NCBI GenBank assembly: GCA_019683695.1
Contig: JADGHX010000036.1
Coordinates: forward strand, 1 to 32,553
Reading direction: 5' to 3'
DNA: 32,553 nucleotides
Origin: Steroidobacteraceae bacterium
GTDB lineage: Bacteria > Pseudomonadota > Gammaproteobacteria > Steroidobacterales > Steroidobacteraceae
In this document: piece by piece, positions 9,621 through 18,196 of the stretch
How the letters are laid out: each line of letters starts with the position of its first letter
Position numbering within the stretch: the stretch's first letter is position 1
Notes under the pieces: model-generated
Database searches by the model: none
Seen by the model: only the letters and a program-made list of their open reading frames with translations
What the model was told of the DNA's origin: nothing
Made by a program: the position numbers and the translations under genes

Positions 9621-9742
9621 GTCGTCTCGTGACCGTTCGGTTGCCTGTGCCGGCGCGGACAGTACAGCAAAGCGACTCGTCGACACAGGCTGCCACGCTC
9701 TCGGTTGCCCGTCGGGCGCACGCGGCGTAGGCTCTCGCCGCC

Positions 9743-9943
9743 ATGACGCCCGAGCCCACAACCCGCAGCACTGCCGCGCAGAGCGGACACCGCCCTGCCG
9801 TCTGGCCGTGGTTGCTCCTGCCGCTCGCGGCGCTCACGCTTTTCTTCGCACTGCGCACCGCCAAGGAATGGCCGGCACCCGCGCCTGACGTGGAGGCGAC
9901 GGCGCCCGATACCGCGCACAGCGAGCCCTTCGAGTCCCGCTGA
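9743..9943 (+). CDS. Small single-span membrane protein, 66 residues
   Basis: I do not recognise the family. A 20-residue charged/polar N-terminus is followed by one convincing hydrophobic span (about 21-41, WPWLLLPLAALTLFFAL) and an acidic, Pro/Ala-rich tail. That fits a small inner-membrane protein with the tail on one side. It ends 21 bases before rimO on the same strand, so co-transcription is plausible. No strong ribosome binding site is seen and the opposite strand also has an open frame, so the call is moderate. Confidence 0.5.
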   Translation: MTPEPTTRSTAAQSGHRPAVWPWLLLPLAALTLFFALRTAKEWPAPAPDVEATAPDTAHSEPFESR

Positions 9944-9964
9944 CGTTCCGCCCGGGTCATCTGC

Positions 9965-11287
9965 ATGCGTCAGCGCGCCCCCAGGATCGGGTTCGTCAGT
10001 CTTGGCTGTCCCAAGGCGCTGGTGGATTCCGAGCGCATCCTCACGCACCTGCGTGCCGAAGGGTACGAGGTGTCGCCGACCTACGAAGCGGCCGACGTCG
10101 TCGTGGTGAACACCTGCGGCTTCATCGACTCCGCCATCGATGAGTCGTTGGATGCCATCGGCGAAGCGTTGGAGCAGAACGGCAAGGTGATCGTCACCGG
10201 CTGCCTGGGTGCGCGGCCGGAGCGAATCCTCGAGCGGCACCCGCGTGTGCTCAAGGTCACTGGGCCCCATGCATACGAAGACGTGGTCTCGGCCGTACAC
10301 CAGCATGTGCCGCCGGCCCATGATCCATTCTTCGATCTGGTGCCGCCGCAGGGCATCCGCCTCACACCGCGCCACTACGCCTATCTGAAGATCTCGGAAG
10401 GCTGCAACAACAAATGCAGCTTCTGCATCATCCCGGCCATGCGCGGACGGCTTGCGAGCCGACCCATCGACGAGGTGCTGCGCGAGGGTGAGCGGCTCGT
10501 GAAGGCGGGCGTGAAGGAGCTGCTGGTCATCTCGCAAGACACCAGCGCCTACGGGGCGGATCTCCGCTACCGCCCGGGCACGTGGCGCGATCAGTCGTAC
10601 GAAACCCGATTCATCGATCTGGCGCGCGGGCTCGGCTCGCTCGGCGCGTGGGTGAGGCTGCACTACGTGTATCCCTACCCTCACGTGGACGAAGTCCTTC
10701 CGCTCATGGCGGAACGGCGTGTCCTGCCGTATCTGGACATTCCGTTCCAGCACGGAAGCCCGTCGGTGCTGAAGCGCATGCGGCGGCCGGCGCACGCGGA
10801 GAACACGCTGTCGCGCATTCGCGCGTGGCGCGCCGCCTGTCCGGACCTCGTCATCCGCAGCACGTTCATCGTCGGCTTCCCCGGAGAGACCGAAGCCGAG
10901 TTCGAGGAGCTGCTGAGCTGGCTCGAGGAGGCGCAGCTCGACCGGGTCGGCTGCTTCAAGTACTCGCCCGTCGAAGGCGCCGCCTCCAACGCGCTGCCGG
11001 ATCACGTTGCGCCCGAGGTTCAGGAGGAACGGTACGAGCGCTTCATGACGCTTGCGCGTGAGATCAGCGCACAGCGGCTGGCGCGCCGGGTGGGGCAACG
11101 CCTGCGTGTGCTCGTGGATTCCGTGGAGAACGGCCAGGCCATCGCGCGCACCGAGGGTGACGCGCCGGAGATCGATGGCGTCGTGCGCGTCCGCAACGCC
11201 GGCCGGCTCCGCGCGGGGGATTGGGCGGATGTCGAAATCATTGCCGCCGACGCATACGACCTCGAGGCCACGCTGACCGAGCCCTGA
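9965..11287 (+). CDS. rimO: Ribosomal protein uS12 methylthiotransferase
   Basis: The 440-residue product has the full domain order of RimO. The N-terminal UPF0004 domain carries three cluster cysteines: C15 in [14 protein letters not shown]51 in [11 protein letters not shown] and C80 in [10 protein letters not shown]. The radical SAM domain has CX3CX2C as CNNKCSFC (C147, C151, C154). A C-terminal TRAM-like region (about 375-437) follows. The wording [12 protein letters not shown] and the PYLDIPFQH segment distinguish RimO from the related tRNA enzyme MiaB. It adds a methylthio group to the conserved aspartate of ribosomal protein S12 using two iron-sulfur clusters and SAM. Length is normal. 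Confidence 0.96.
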   Translation: MRQRAPRIGFVSLGCPKALVDSERILTHLRAEGYEVSPTYEAADVVVVNTCGFIDSAIDESLDAIGEALEQNGKVIVTGCLGARPERILERHPRVLKVTGPHAYEDVVSAVHQHVPPAHDPFFDLVPPQGIRLTPRHYAYLKISEGCNNKCSFCIIPAMRGRLASRPIDEVLREGERLVKAGVKELLVISQDTSAYGADLRYRPGTWRDQSYETRFIDLARGLGSLGAWVRLHYVYPYPHVDEVLPLMAERRVLPYLDIPFQHGSPSVLKRMRRPAHAENTLSRIRAWRAACPDLVIRSTFIVGFPGETEAEFEELLSWLEEAQLDRVGCFKYSPVEGAASNALPDHVAPEVQEERYERFMTLAREISAQRLARRVGQRLRVLVDSVENGQAIARTEGDAPEIDGVVRVRNAGRLRAGDWADVEIIAADAYDLEATLTEP

Positions 11288-11780
11288 CTGCTAGCACGCC
11301 TGGTGGCGTGGCAACCTTCGGGGCGATGTCGCCGTGATCGGACCGCCGGAGCCGAGATCCCACCTGGCGGGGTCCGCCTTTCCTTGGGCCGAAGGCCACG
11401 CCAGCCAGACCCGCACGCGCGGCGCGCGCATGAACAAGACTCACTCGGCTACGCTGCCGGTGGGCGATCGCTGTCGGATGCGATTTCGCCCAATCGGCGG
11501 CGCGCTCGGAAACTTCGCCAGAATGAGGCCGACGGTGGTGAGCACGTACAAAATCATGGAGGCTCGACGCCGCCGCGCCCAGCGCTGAAACGCGGAAAGG
11601 GCAGCCGGCTCTACAATTCCCCATCCGCCGGCGGAGGCATCGGGACGGCGCACGAGCTGGCGGACGGAAAGCCCGCTTGCACGCGACACCGGCAGCGAAG
11701 CCTTCGCTGTAAGGCGCAACGCTCACGGTGAACGGCCGGCGACTTGCATTGCGCGCCAGTCAGGTGCGCAAGGAGGTCAC
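11288..11780. other. Intergenic stretch after rimO, no convincing gene
   Basis: This is 493 bases. A perfect six-base hairpin (CACGCC, loop TGGT, GGCGTG, 11295-11310) directly follows rimO but lacks a T-tract, so it is at best a weak terminator. Open frames on both strands are Arg/Ala-rich and unrecognised. One short minus-strand frame starting at 11557 begins with a hydrophobic MILYVLTTVGLILAKF, but it has no clear ribosome binding site and I do not call it. The 3' end provides the strong ribosome binding site of the 56-residue ORF. Confidence 0.45.
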
Positions 11781-11951
11781 ATGATCCTCGATCTCACGGA
11801 AGCCGAGCGGAGCACCACACGCCGCGCGCTGGAGATCTATCTCGCCGATCTGCGCGAGGAGATCGTCAAGACCGAGAAGCACGAATGGCGCGAGGCGTTG
11901 CACGCCGAGAAGCAACTTCTCCAACGCGTCCTCGAGCAGCTCGGCACCTGA
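11781..11951 (+). CDS. Small helical protein, 56 residues, unrecognised
   Basis: The ORF ATG..TGA is preceded by an almost ideal AGGAGGT at 11771-11777. The protein begins MILDLTEAERSTTRRALEIY and ends QLLQRVLEQLGT. It is rich in Glu, Arg, Lys and Leu with leucines at helix-like spacing (L23, L48, L49, L53, L56), so it is probably two antiparallel helices or a short coiled coil. It has no Cys and no signal. Small proteins of this look occur widely in proteobacteria without known function. It stands alone on the plus strand about 250 bases before minC and may be co-expressed with it. Confidence 0.65.
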   Translation: MILDLTEAERSTTRRALEIYLADLREEIVKTEKHEWREALHAEKQLLQRVLEQLGT

Positions 11952-12205
11952 TCGTGCGCTAGCCGCGCGCCGAATGGAGCCGGCGAACGCGGGCGTTCCC
12001 GCGTGCCTGGCCGACACGCCGTCCGGCGGTTCGGTGTCGCCAATGGCGCACGCTCCCGGGCGGACGATGCGTTTCACTTAACGACTGCATCGAGACCTCC
12101 GTCCCGGTACACTCCGCAGCTTTTCGGGGGAGGCTCGCGCGAGTGCGCGGCCGAGGGTCCGGTGATCCACGACCGGCGTGCCGCGAGCGAAGTGCCGTTT
12201 CATTG

Positions 12206-12937
12206 ATGAACAAGCCAGCCGAAGCAGTCCGTTCACCCGCATCCACAGCACCTCTTGAAATCCGGTTCGGCCAGGTGGGCCTGGCCCAGGTGCGCATCCG
12301 AACGACCGATCCCGGCGCCATCCTCGATGAGCTGACCGGCCGCGTGGCCACTGCCCCCCAGTTCTTCGAACGCACCGCGGTGTGCCTGGACCTGAGCGCG
12401 CTCGAGAAGGAGCCGGATGTCGCGGAGGTCCGCGCGGTGATGGATGCCGTCCGGCGCGCCGGCATGCTGGCCGTGGGGCTCGCCCATGGCACGGCAGCCG
12501 TCGATGCGCTGGCGCGGGCCCTGGACGTGCCCGTGCTCACGTACTTCCGCCCGCAGAATCGCCCGCCGCCCGTGCTCCAGCCGGCGGACCCTCAGGAACT
12601 CGCCGTCCCGACCCTCATGCATCACACGCCGGTTCGCTCCGGGCAGCGCGTGTACGCGCGCCATCGGGACCTCGTGGTCACCTCCACGGTGGGCGCGGGC
12701 GCCGAAGTCATCGCGGACGGGTGCGTGCACGTGTATGGCGCCGTGCGCGGGCGGGCCGTGGCTGGGGCGCGTGGTGATGTCACGGCACGCGTGTTCTGCC
12801 AGGAGTTCTACGCCGAGCTGGTCTCGGTCGCCGGCGTGTACCGCGTATTCGAAACCATCCCCGCCGAGCTGGCGGGCAAGCCCGTGCAGGCCTGGCTCTC
12901 CGGAGACGATCTGCACGTTGCCCGAATCGGCAGCTGA
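12206..12937 (+). CDS. minC: Septum site-determining protein MinC
   Basis: The 243-residue product starts at the ATG at 12206. The N-terminal domain (about 15-105) contains the FtsZ-antagonising fold with FFERTAVCLDLSAL and AVRRAGMLAVGLAHG. A Pro-rich linker (about 113-128) leads to the C-terminal beta-helix (about 140-240) with the repeated glycine pattern RSGQRVYARHRDLVV, VGAGAEVIADGCVHVYG and ARGDVTARVFCQEFYAELVS. It blocks FtsZ assembly at cell poles when activated at the membrane by MinD. It is the first gene of minCDE, with 37 bases to minD. No strong ribosome binding site is seen ahead of it. Confidence 0.95.
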   Translation: MNKPAEAVRSPASTAPLEIRFGQVGLAQVRIRTTDPGAILDELTGRVATAPQFFERTAVCLDLSALEKEPDVAEVRAVMDAVRRAGMLAVGLAHGTAAVDALARALDVPVLTYFRPQNRPPPVLQPADPQELAVPTLMHHTPVRSGQRVYARHRDLVVTSTVGAGAEVIADGCVHVYGAVRGRAVAGARGDVTARVFCQEFYAELVSVAGVYRVFETIPAELAGKPVQAWLSGDDLHVARIGS

Positions 12938-12974
12938 CGCCTTTCGGAACTGAGAATTTGAGGAGATCACAGCA

Positions 12975-13787
12975 TTGACCGAAATCATCGTGGTGACTTC
13001 GGGCAAGGGGGGCGTCGGCAAGACGACCACCTCTGCCAGCCTCGCCTGCGGGATCGCCCGCCGTGGCAAGCGCGTCGCCGTCATCGACTTCGACATCGGC
13101 CTGCGCAACCTGGACCTCATCATGGGTTGCGAGCGGCGCGTGGTGTACGACTTCGTGAACGTGATCCAGGGCGACTGCACGCTGAAGCAGGCGCTCATCA
13201 AGGACAAGCGTATCGACACGCTGTACGTGCTCGCGGCCTCCCAGACGCGCGACAAGGACGCGCTCACGCAGGAGGGCGTGCGCCGCGTGCTCGATGAGCT
13301 CACGGCAGACGGGTTCGACTACATCATCTGCGACTCGCCGGCCGGCATCGAAAAGGGTGCGCACCTGGCGATGTACTTCGCTGATCGCGCGGTCGTCGTC
13401 GTGAACCCGGAAGTCTCCTCGGTGCGGGATTCGGACCGCATTCTTGGCCTGCTCGCCAGCAAGACGCTGCGTGCCGAGCAGGGCAACGGCGGCGTGAAGG
13501 AACATCTCCTGCTGACGCGCTACAGCCCGAAACGGGTGGCGAGTGGAGAGATGATGAGTGTCGATGACGTGAAGGAGATTCTGGGCCTCGATGTGATCGG
13601 CGTGGTGCCGGAATCACAGGACGTGCTCACGGCCTCGAACGCCGGCACGCCGGTGATCCTCAACGAGCAGAGCGACGCCGCTCAGGCCTACGAGGACGCG
13701 GTGGCACGCCTGCTCGGGGAGTCGAAGCCGCTGCGCTTCATCGAGGAGCCGAAGAAAGGCTTCTTCGCCCGCATGTTCGGAGGTTGA
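12975..13787 (+). CDS. minD: Septum site-determining ATPase MinD
   Basis: The 270-residue product starts at TTG 12975, with GAGGAG about ten bases upstream. No ATG lies near the conserved beginning [20 protein letters not shown], so the rare start is forced. The deviant Walker [10 protein letters not shown] (10-18), the [14 protein letters not shown] segment and ICDSPAGIE (switch II region) mark the ParA/MinD family. The C-terminal [12 protein letters not shown] is the amphipathic membrane-targeting helix. It dimerises on ATP, binds the inner membrane, recruits MinC and oscillates with MinE. The stop overlaps the ribosome binding region of minE. Confidence 0.97.
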   Translation: MTEIIVVTSGKGGVGKTTTSASLACGIARRGKRVAVIDFDIGLRNLDLIMGCERRVVYDFVNVIQGDCTLKQALIKDKRIDTLYVLAASQTRDKDALTQEGVRRVLDELTADGFDYIICDSPAGIEKGAHLAMYFADRAVVVVNPEVSSVRDSDRILGLLASKTLRAEQGNGGVKEHLLLTRYSPKRVASGEMMSVDDVKEILGLDVIGVVPESQDVLTASNAGTPVILNEQSDAAQAYEDAVARLLGESKPLRFIEEPKKGFFARMFGG

Positions 13788-13789
13788 GG

Positions 13790-14050
13790 ATGGGGTTGTT
13801 AGCGCTGTTTCGCCGCACCCCCTCGTCAGCGAGCGTCGCCAAGGAGCGTCTGCGCATCATCGTGGCGCAGGAGCGCAGCGCGCGTGGCGGCGGCCCGGAT
13901 TACCTGCCCCTGCTGCGCCGTGAGCTGCTCGAAGTGATCCGCAAGTACGTCAATGTGGATCCGGAAGCGATTCAGGTGAGCCTGGAGCGCGAGGACGGGC
14001 ACGAAGTGCTGGAACTGTCCGTCGCGCTGCCGGAACGAAAGACGGGCTGA
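13790..14050 (+). CDS. minE: Cell division topological specificity factor MinE
   Basis: The 86-residue product, of normal length, starts at ATG 13790, two bases after the minD stop, with GGAGG just upstream. It begins MGLLALFRR, the amphipathic membrane helix. The anti-MinCD region is [13 protein letters not shown] (about 20-32), and the C-terminal topological domain includes [14 protein letters not shown] and the beta-strand [10 protein letters not shown]. It stimulates MinD ATPase and drives pole-to-pole oscillation. It is the last gene of the operon, followed by a GC-rich hairpin. Confidence 0.95.
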   Translation: MGLLALFRRTPSSASVAKERLRIIVAQERSARGGGPDYLPLLRRELLEVIRKYVNVDPEAIQVSLEREDGHEVLELSVALPERKTG

Positions 14051-14055
14051 CGCGT

Positions 14056-14075
14056 GGGGCGCGCGCACGCGCCCC
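14056..14075 (+). terminator. GC-rich hairpin ending the min operon
   Basis: A perfect eight-base inverted repeat, GGGGCGCG and CGCGCCCC with a CGCA loop, starts five bases after minE. Only TTGAT follows, so the U-tract is poor. It also separates minE from the convergent P460 pseudogene. Confidence 0.55.
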
Positions 14076-14127
14076 TTGATCGCCAGCCCCGCAAACGCGA
14101 CTCGCCGCCGGGTTGGGTCGCTTGCGC

Positions 14128-14729
14128 TCAGCGCGCAGGCGCGACTCGTTCCAGCGTCGGGTAGAACTGCACGAACGTCATGTCCACCGCGCCGTGACGT
14201 TCGTGGCACTCGAAGCAGTTCGACGCGGGTTGCGGCGTCGCGCGCTGCCTGTCCTTGCCGAAGTCGAAGTAGGCCCAGCCCCCCCCTTGAAACGCGCCGA
14301 GTCTTTCACCGAAACCTCGAGCACGCGTAGCTCCGACTGGAAATAGCCGTGATTGTTCGGCGGGCGCTGCGTTTCACTGCTGCGCAGCTCCAGAACGAAC
14401 ATGGTGCCTTCGGGTCACACGCCGTCGCGCAGAAACGCGTCGTACGCCTGCGGCTGCACGAAGACGTTGTCGAACATGATGTTGCCGGTGCGGGCGGCTT
14501 CCTGAGCGGCCGGGCCGTAACTCATTCCGAAACCCGTGCTGACGAAGCGCCAGTTCCGGTAGTCCACCGGCCGCTGCAGCTCGCCGTTGGTGGAAAACTC
14601 CGCGCCGGGGACCCGCGCCTGAGATGCAGGCGCCGACCCACCTGGCGCGGCTTGCAACCCGAATGCCAGCATGGCGCTGCCGGTGCCCACCAAGGTGACC
14701 ACGAGCAGGGAGTGCAGGATGAGTCGCAT
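14128..14729 (-). pseudogene. Broken cytochrome P460 family gene (in-frame TGA plus G-tract frameshift)
   Basis: Reading the minus strand from ATG 14729 gives a signal peptide (MRLILHSLLVVTLVGTGSAM) and then P460 sequence: VDYRNWRFVSTGFGMSYGPA and NVFVQPQAYDAFLRDGV. There the frame meets TGA (14417-14415) exactly where the family has Trp, and continues PEGTMFVLELRSSE. After KDSARFKGG the frame breaks in a run of eight G (14279-14286). Two fewer G, or one more, restores WAYFDFGKDRQRA, then CFECHERHGAVDMTFVQFYP with the CxxCH heme-attachment motif, and a stop at 14130-14128. P460 proteins are periplasmic c-type hemoproteins that oxidise hydroxylamine or related compounds. The copy is inactive unless the two lesions are sequencing errors. 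Confidence 0.85.
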
Positions 14730-14882
14730 GAGGGCGGAAATCAGGGGTGAGCTCTGCGGGCAGGCGGCCGCTAGGCGCCGTGCCGGTAGCACGAGTCGCC
14801 GAAGCGCACAGTGGCGCAACCGGCCCGCCACTTCCTTCCGCATCTGCCGCCCGATCCGGAATATGCGTCTCGAGTCATAAAT

Positions 14883-14912
14883 GCAAAATATGTCGTTTGC
14901 GACATTTTTTGC
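14883..14912. promoter_or_regulatory. Long palindrome upstream of hipBA, probable HipB operator
   Basis: GCAAAATATGTCG and CGACATTTTTTGC form 13-base arms with one mismatch around a TTTG spacer. It lies about 36 bases before hipB in a short AT-rich island. XRE-type HipB proteins bind palindromes in their own promoter and repress it, so autoregulation is inferred. Confidence 0.6.
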
Positions 14913-14937
14913 AGATATGACGCAAAAGGCATATCAT
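14909..14937 (+). promoter_or_regulatory. Probable hipBA promoter overlapping a second operator
   Basis: A candidate -35 TTGCAG (14909-14914), a 17-base spacer and a -10 TATCAT (14932-14937) lie just ahead of hipB. The inverted repeat GATATG, ten bases, CATATC (14914-14935) spans the spacer and -10, where a bound repressor would block RNA polymerase. Confidence 0.45.
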
Positions 14938-14947
14938 GCCGCCCGCC

Positions 14948-15205
14948 ATGCGAGCCATCCCGCTCCAGACGCCAGCGCAGCTGGCCACTCACCTGCGCGC
15001 CTTTCGCAAGGCGCGCGGCCTGACCCAGGCGCAGCTCGGCGCGCTCGTCGGTCTCGACCAGACGCGCATCGCCCGCATCGAGCGCGATCCGCGCCTGGTG
15101 AGCATGGGGCAGATCATGAAGCTGCTCTCCGCGCTGCGCGTTCGCGTGCTGCTCGAGCCGCTTTCCGAGCCGCCCTCCGCGCCACCGGACCGCGACGAGT
15201 GGTAA
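14948..15205 (+). CDS. HipB-type XRE antitoxin / transcriptional repressor
   Basis: The product is 85 residues from ATG 14948. An ATG at 14936 would lie within the probable -10 box. The helix-turn-helix is visible as LRAFRKARGLTQAQLGALVG, DQTRIARIERDPRLVSMGQI (about 16-55), followed by the HipB beta-strand ALRVRVLLEPL and a polar tail ending DRDEW, as in antitoxins that plug or contact HipA. It neutralises the adjacent kinase toxin and should repress the operon through the upstream palindromes. Its stop is six bases before hipA. Confidence 0.88.
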   Translation: MRAIPLQTPAQLATHLRAFRKARGLTQAQLGALVGLDQTRIARIERDPRLVSMGQIMKLLSALRVRVLLEPLSEPPSAPPDRDEW

Positions 15206-15211
15206 CCCCGC

Positions 15212-16573
15212 GTGCCCTCGCTTTCGGTATGGATGAATGGCGAGCGGGTCGGGGAGTGGGCCGTGCTTCCCCGGCAGGGCTCGATATTCCGCTACGAGTC
15301 TTCCTGGGTCAGCTCGCCCCGTAGCCGCGCGCTCTCGCTGTCCTTGCCCATCACCGCGAACCTCGAGGTGCGCGGCGCGGCGGTGGATTACTACTTCGAC
15401 AATCTCCTGCCGGACAGCGTGGAGATTCGACGCCACATCCGGGATCGCTTTCAGACGTCCTCGATGGATGCGTTCGATCTGCTGACAGCGATTGGGCGGG
15501 ATTGTGTCGGCGCCGTTCAGCTGCTGCCGCCGGATGAGGAGCCCGTGGGTTGGGATCGCGTTATGGCCGACCCCCTCACGCCCCGCGAGATCGAGGAGAT
15601 TCTGCGAGCGGTCCCGACCTCGCGGCCGCTGGGTCACGATGACGAAGACGGGTTTCGCATCTCCATCACCGGCGCGCAGGAAAAGATTGCCTTCCTCGGC
15701 ATGGGCGGGCGATGGTACCAGCCGCGTGGCGCCACGCCGACCACGCACATCTTCAAGCTGCCGCTGGGGCTGATCGGCGGGTTTCGTGGGGATCTCTCGG
15801 ACTCCGTGGAGAACGAGTGGCTGTGTGCGCAATTCCTGCAAGAGCTCGGGCTGCCGGTCGCGGAGACGGGCATTGCAAGATTCGGCGAGCAGAAGGTGCT
15901 GATCGTGAAGCGGTTCGATCGGCGCTGGCAGGGCACAGAGGACGCGGAAGTCCGGCGACGGCAGTTCAGACCGGGTCGGGGCGTATGGGTCGCTCGCCTC
16001 CCACAGGAGGATCTGTGTCAGGCGATGGGGCTTCCGCCGTCCAGAAAGTATGAGGCGGATGGCGGCCCCTCCATGGCCGATGTTCTCACGCTACTTGCCG
16101 GCAGCGTGCACGCGCACGCGGACCAGGTGAATTTCCTGCTGGCGCAACTCGCGTTCTGGCTATTGGCCGCCACTGACGGGCACGCCAAGAACTTCTCTCT
16201 CCAGCACCGCGCCGGTGGTGTGTACAGCATGACGCCGCTGTACGACGTGCTTTCCGCATGGCCCGTCATCGGTCACGGACGCAATCAACTTGCCTTCGAG
16301 AAGGCGACGCTCGCAATGGCCGTGCGCGGAAAGCGCGCACATTACAAGCTGAAGGACATTCACGCACGCCACTGGAAGGATCTTGCAGAGCAAACCGGAG
16401 TGGGCCGCCTGTGGCAACGAATGATCGCGTTGGTCGAGGCGGCGGATGCGGCGTTTGCCCGCCTTGAAGGCACGCTGCCCGCATCATTTCCGGAGCGGGT
16501 GTTCACGACTATTCGCGATGGGGTGCGGTCGCAGGTTCGGCGGTTTCAAGGTGGGCTCGCAGCGCTGAAGTAG
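15212..16573 (+). CDS. HipA-family serine/threonine kinase toxin (E. coli HipA type)
   Basis: The product is 453 residues with a GTG start six bases after hipB. It resembles E. coli HipA throughout: FRISITGAQEKIAFL contains the Ser (about 151) equivalent to the autophosphorylated Ser150 and the ATP loop, THIFKLPLG carries the ATP-binding Lys, ENEWLCAQFLQELGLPVAET and LIVKRFDRRW follow, LPQEDLCQAMGLPPSRKYE is a family signature, and ATDGHAKNFSL holds the catalytic Asp and Asn. All key residues look intact. The target in E. coli is glutamyl-tRNA synthetase, and phosphorylation halts translation and causes persistence. The 264 bases after it have only a weak hairpin (TCGAGC, TTC, GCTCGA, 16606-16620). 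Confidence 0.92.
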   Translation: MPSLSVWMNGERVGEWAVLPRQGSIFRYESSWVSSPRSRALSLSLPITANLEVRGAAVDYYFDNLLPDSVEIRRHIRDRFQTSSMDAFDLLTAIGRDCVGAVQLLPPDEEPVGWDRVMADPLTPREIEEILRAVPTSRPLGHDDEDGFRISITGAQEKIAFLGMGGRWYQPRGATPTTHIFKLPLGLIGGFRGDLSDSVENEWLCAQFLQELGLPVAETGIARFGEQKVLIVKRFDRRWQGTEDAEVRRRQFRPGRGVWVARLPQEDLCQAMGLPPSRKYEADGGPSMADVLTLLAGSVHAHADQVNFLLAQLAFWLLAATDGHAKNFSLQHRAGGVYSMTPLYDVLSAWPVIGHGRNQLAFEKATLAMAVRGKRAHYKLKDIHARHWKDLAEQTGVGRLWQRMIALVEAADAAFARLEGTLPASFPERVFTTIRDGVRSQVRRFQGGLAALK

Positions 16574-16837
16574 ATGCGTGACCTCGGCCGGATGTTGGAC
16601 GTCGCTCGAGCTTCGCTCGAATAGATTCGCGTGGAGCGTGCGCGGCAGTGCTAGTCTTGGCTGCGTCAGGCGCGTGCACAGCAGATCGGCAGGCTCACGA
16701 GGCCGTATCAAGATCGGCCCCCCCACGACACGGCGCGAATCTTCCGTGCGCTGATTCCGGGACCGTTTGATCGAGGGCCTCAACCTTTGCCGCTCCGTCG
16801 GTGCCGCGCGTCGTTCAGTCACGCGATTCAAAGGCAC

Positions 16838-17590
16838 ATGCAGCGCTCAGCGACCGGGCGGATCTATTTCTGGGAGGGCGGCAGCTTATGGATCGGCACG
16901 GCACATGGGTCAGCGCATTTCCATGACCATCACGCGATTCAGTTGAGTCTCGCGTTCAGCGGCCTCGTCCGATTCCGCACCCGAACGGAGGGTTGGCGAG
17001 TATATTCGGCGGTGATGATTCCGCCGCACCTCTCGCACGCGTTCGAAGCCACGTCCGACTTCATCGCCCAGATTTTCGTTGAACCCGAAACGGCGGAGGG
17101 CCGGGCACTGCTGGCGCGTTTCGGCACCGGAGGGCTCGTCGAGCTGCCGTACACAGAGCTGCGGGAACACGCCGAAGCGCTTCGCGCCACCTACGAAAAG
17201 GAGCGAACCCTCCCGCCGCTCTATGCGGCTGCCAAACGCATCATCGACGCACTAGCGGGCACCAGCGCCCCGCGCGTGCTGGATCAGCGCATCGCGCGCA
17301 CCATTCGCTTCCTTGCAGAGCGCGTCGAGAACCCGCCGAGCCTGGCGGAGGCGGCTTCCCACGTCGCATTGTCGCCGGGACGCTTCCGGCATCTTTTCGT
17401 CGCGCAAACCGGCCAGAGCTTCCGCAGCTACCTGCTGTGGTTGCGCCTGCAGCGTGCCATCGAGGTTCTGAGCGTCGGCAAAACCGCCACCGAGGCGGCA
17501 CATTCGGCGGGATTCGCCGACGCCGCGCATCTGACGCGCACCTTCCGCAGGATGATGGGGATCGTCCCCTCCTTCCTGGATATCGACTAG
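16838..17590 (+). CDS. AraC-family transcriptional regulator
   Basis: The 250-residue product starts at ATG 16838, with AAAGG a few bases upstream. The N-terminal cupin-like half contains a histidine cluster (SAHFHDHHAIQLSLAFSG) and VMIPPHLSHAFEA, as in small-ligand or metal-sensing AraC proteins. The C-terminal half (about 160-250) holds two helix-turn-helix units, NPPSLAEAASHVALSPGRFR and the diagnostic TATEAAHSAGFADAAHLTRT followed by FRRMMGIVPS. It activates or represses nearby or distant promoters in response to an unknown ligand. The next operon (lipoprotein, peroxidase, DUF3703) starts 165 bases downstream on the same strand and is a possible target. Confidence 0.9.
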   Translation: MQRSATGRIYFWEGGSLWIGTAHGSAHFHDHHAIQLSLAFSGLVRFRTRTEGWRVYSAVMIPPHLSHAFEATSDFIAQIFVEPETAEGRALLARFGTGGLVELPYTELREHAEALRATYEKERTLPPLYAAAKRIIDALAGTSAPRVLDQRIARTIRFLAERVENPPSLAEAASHVALSPGRFRHLFVAQTGQSFRSYLLWLRLQRAIEVLSVGKTATEAAHSAGFADAAHLTRTFRRMMGIVPSFLDID

Positions 17591-17591
17591 C

Positions 17592-17607
17592 AGCGCGTTG
17601 ACGCGCT
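17592..17607 (+). terminator. Weak hairpin after the AraC gene
   Basis: The six-base inverted repeat AGCGCG, loop TTGA, CGCGCT begins two bases after the AraC stop. There is no real T-tract, so it may be only an attenuating structure. Confidence 0.3.
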
Positions 17608-17755
17608 TCCGGCCCCGTCCACCGCACGCATTCCGGCCGCGCCGCCCTCCGCACACCACCGAGCCCCTTCGTTCAAGCGGCACCCCAGCCAGCGCCCGTA
17701 CTGTGCGCTCCATCGGCGGCGCGATTGTCGCGCCCGCTCATGACGGGAGAAGCGT

Positions 17756-18196
17756 ATGACCTATTCATCGACGCGCCGTGCCACGCTGGCGGCGGTTGCG
17801 CTGTTTTCGGCCTTTGCCTTCGCCGGCTGCATGATGTCCATGCCCGTGCCGGAAGATCTCGATCTCTCGACGACGCGAACGGGTGAACACGGTATCTATC
17901 AGGCGACCATCCAGCCTGAGGCATCGCAAATTCCCATCAATCAGATTCACAGCTGGACGGTGCAGCTGAAGGACGCAGCGGGGCACCCCGTCGATGCCGC
18001 GCGCATCGAGGTCGACGGCGACATGCCACAGCACCTGCACGGGTTGCCCACACGGCCGCAGATCACAGAGGCGCTGGGCGATGGCCGCTATCGCGTCGAG
18101 GGCCTGAAATTTCACATGCGTGGCTGGTGGACGGTGAGCTTCAAGGTTCACGCGGCCCCGGGCGACGACGAAGTCACGTTCAACCTGATGCTGTGA
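17756..18196 (+). CDS. FixH/YtkA-like lipoprotein
   Basis: The product is 146 residues. A lipobox (AFAFAGC, Cys about 25) follows a short basic, hydrophobic leader, so it should be a periplasm-facing lipoprotein. The mature part has the YtkA/FixH immunoglobulin-like pattern: IHSWTVQLKDAAGHPVDAAR, then DMPQHLHGLPTRPQI and a Trp-rich terminal strand FHMRGWWTVSFKV. The His/Met cluster (MPQHLHGL and LKFHMRG) is the place where copper-related members bind metal. Its role is probably to partner the di-heme peroxidase, whose ATG overlaps its stop (TGATG). Confidence 0.82.
   Translation: MTYSSTRRATLAAVALFSAFAFAGCMMSMPVPEDLDLSTTRTGEHGIYQATIQPEASQIPINQIHSWTVQLKDAAGHPVDAARIEVDGDMPQHLHGLPTRPQITEALGDGRYRVEGLKFHMRGWWTVSFKVHAAPGDDEVTFNLML

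Noticed and set aside
9527-11098. Long minus-strand ORF (523 codons) opposite rimO
   Set aside because: It is a shadow of rimO in GC-rich DNA: Arg/His/Asp-rich composition, no domain, and the plus strand carries an unmistakable radical SAM protein.
11441-11557. 38-residue hydrophobic-start peptide on the minus strand (MILYVLTTVGLILAKF)
   Set aside because: No ribosome binding site, no neighbour on that strand, and the tail is Arg/Pro-rich like other shadow frames.
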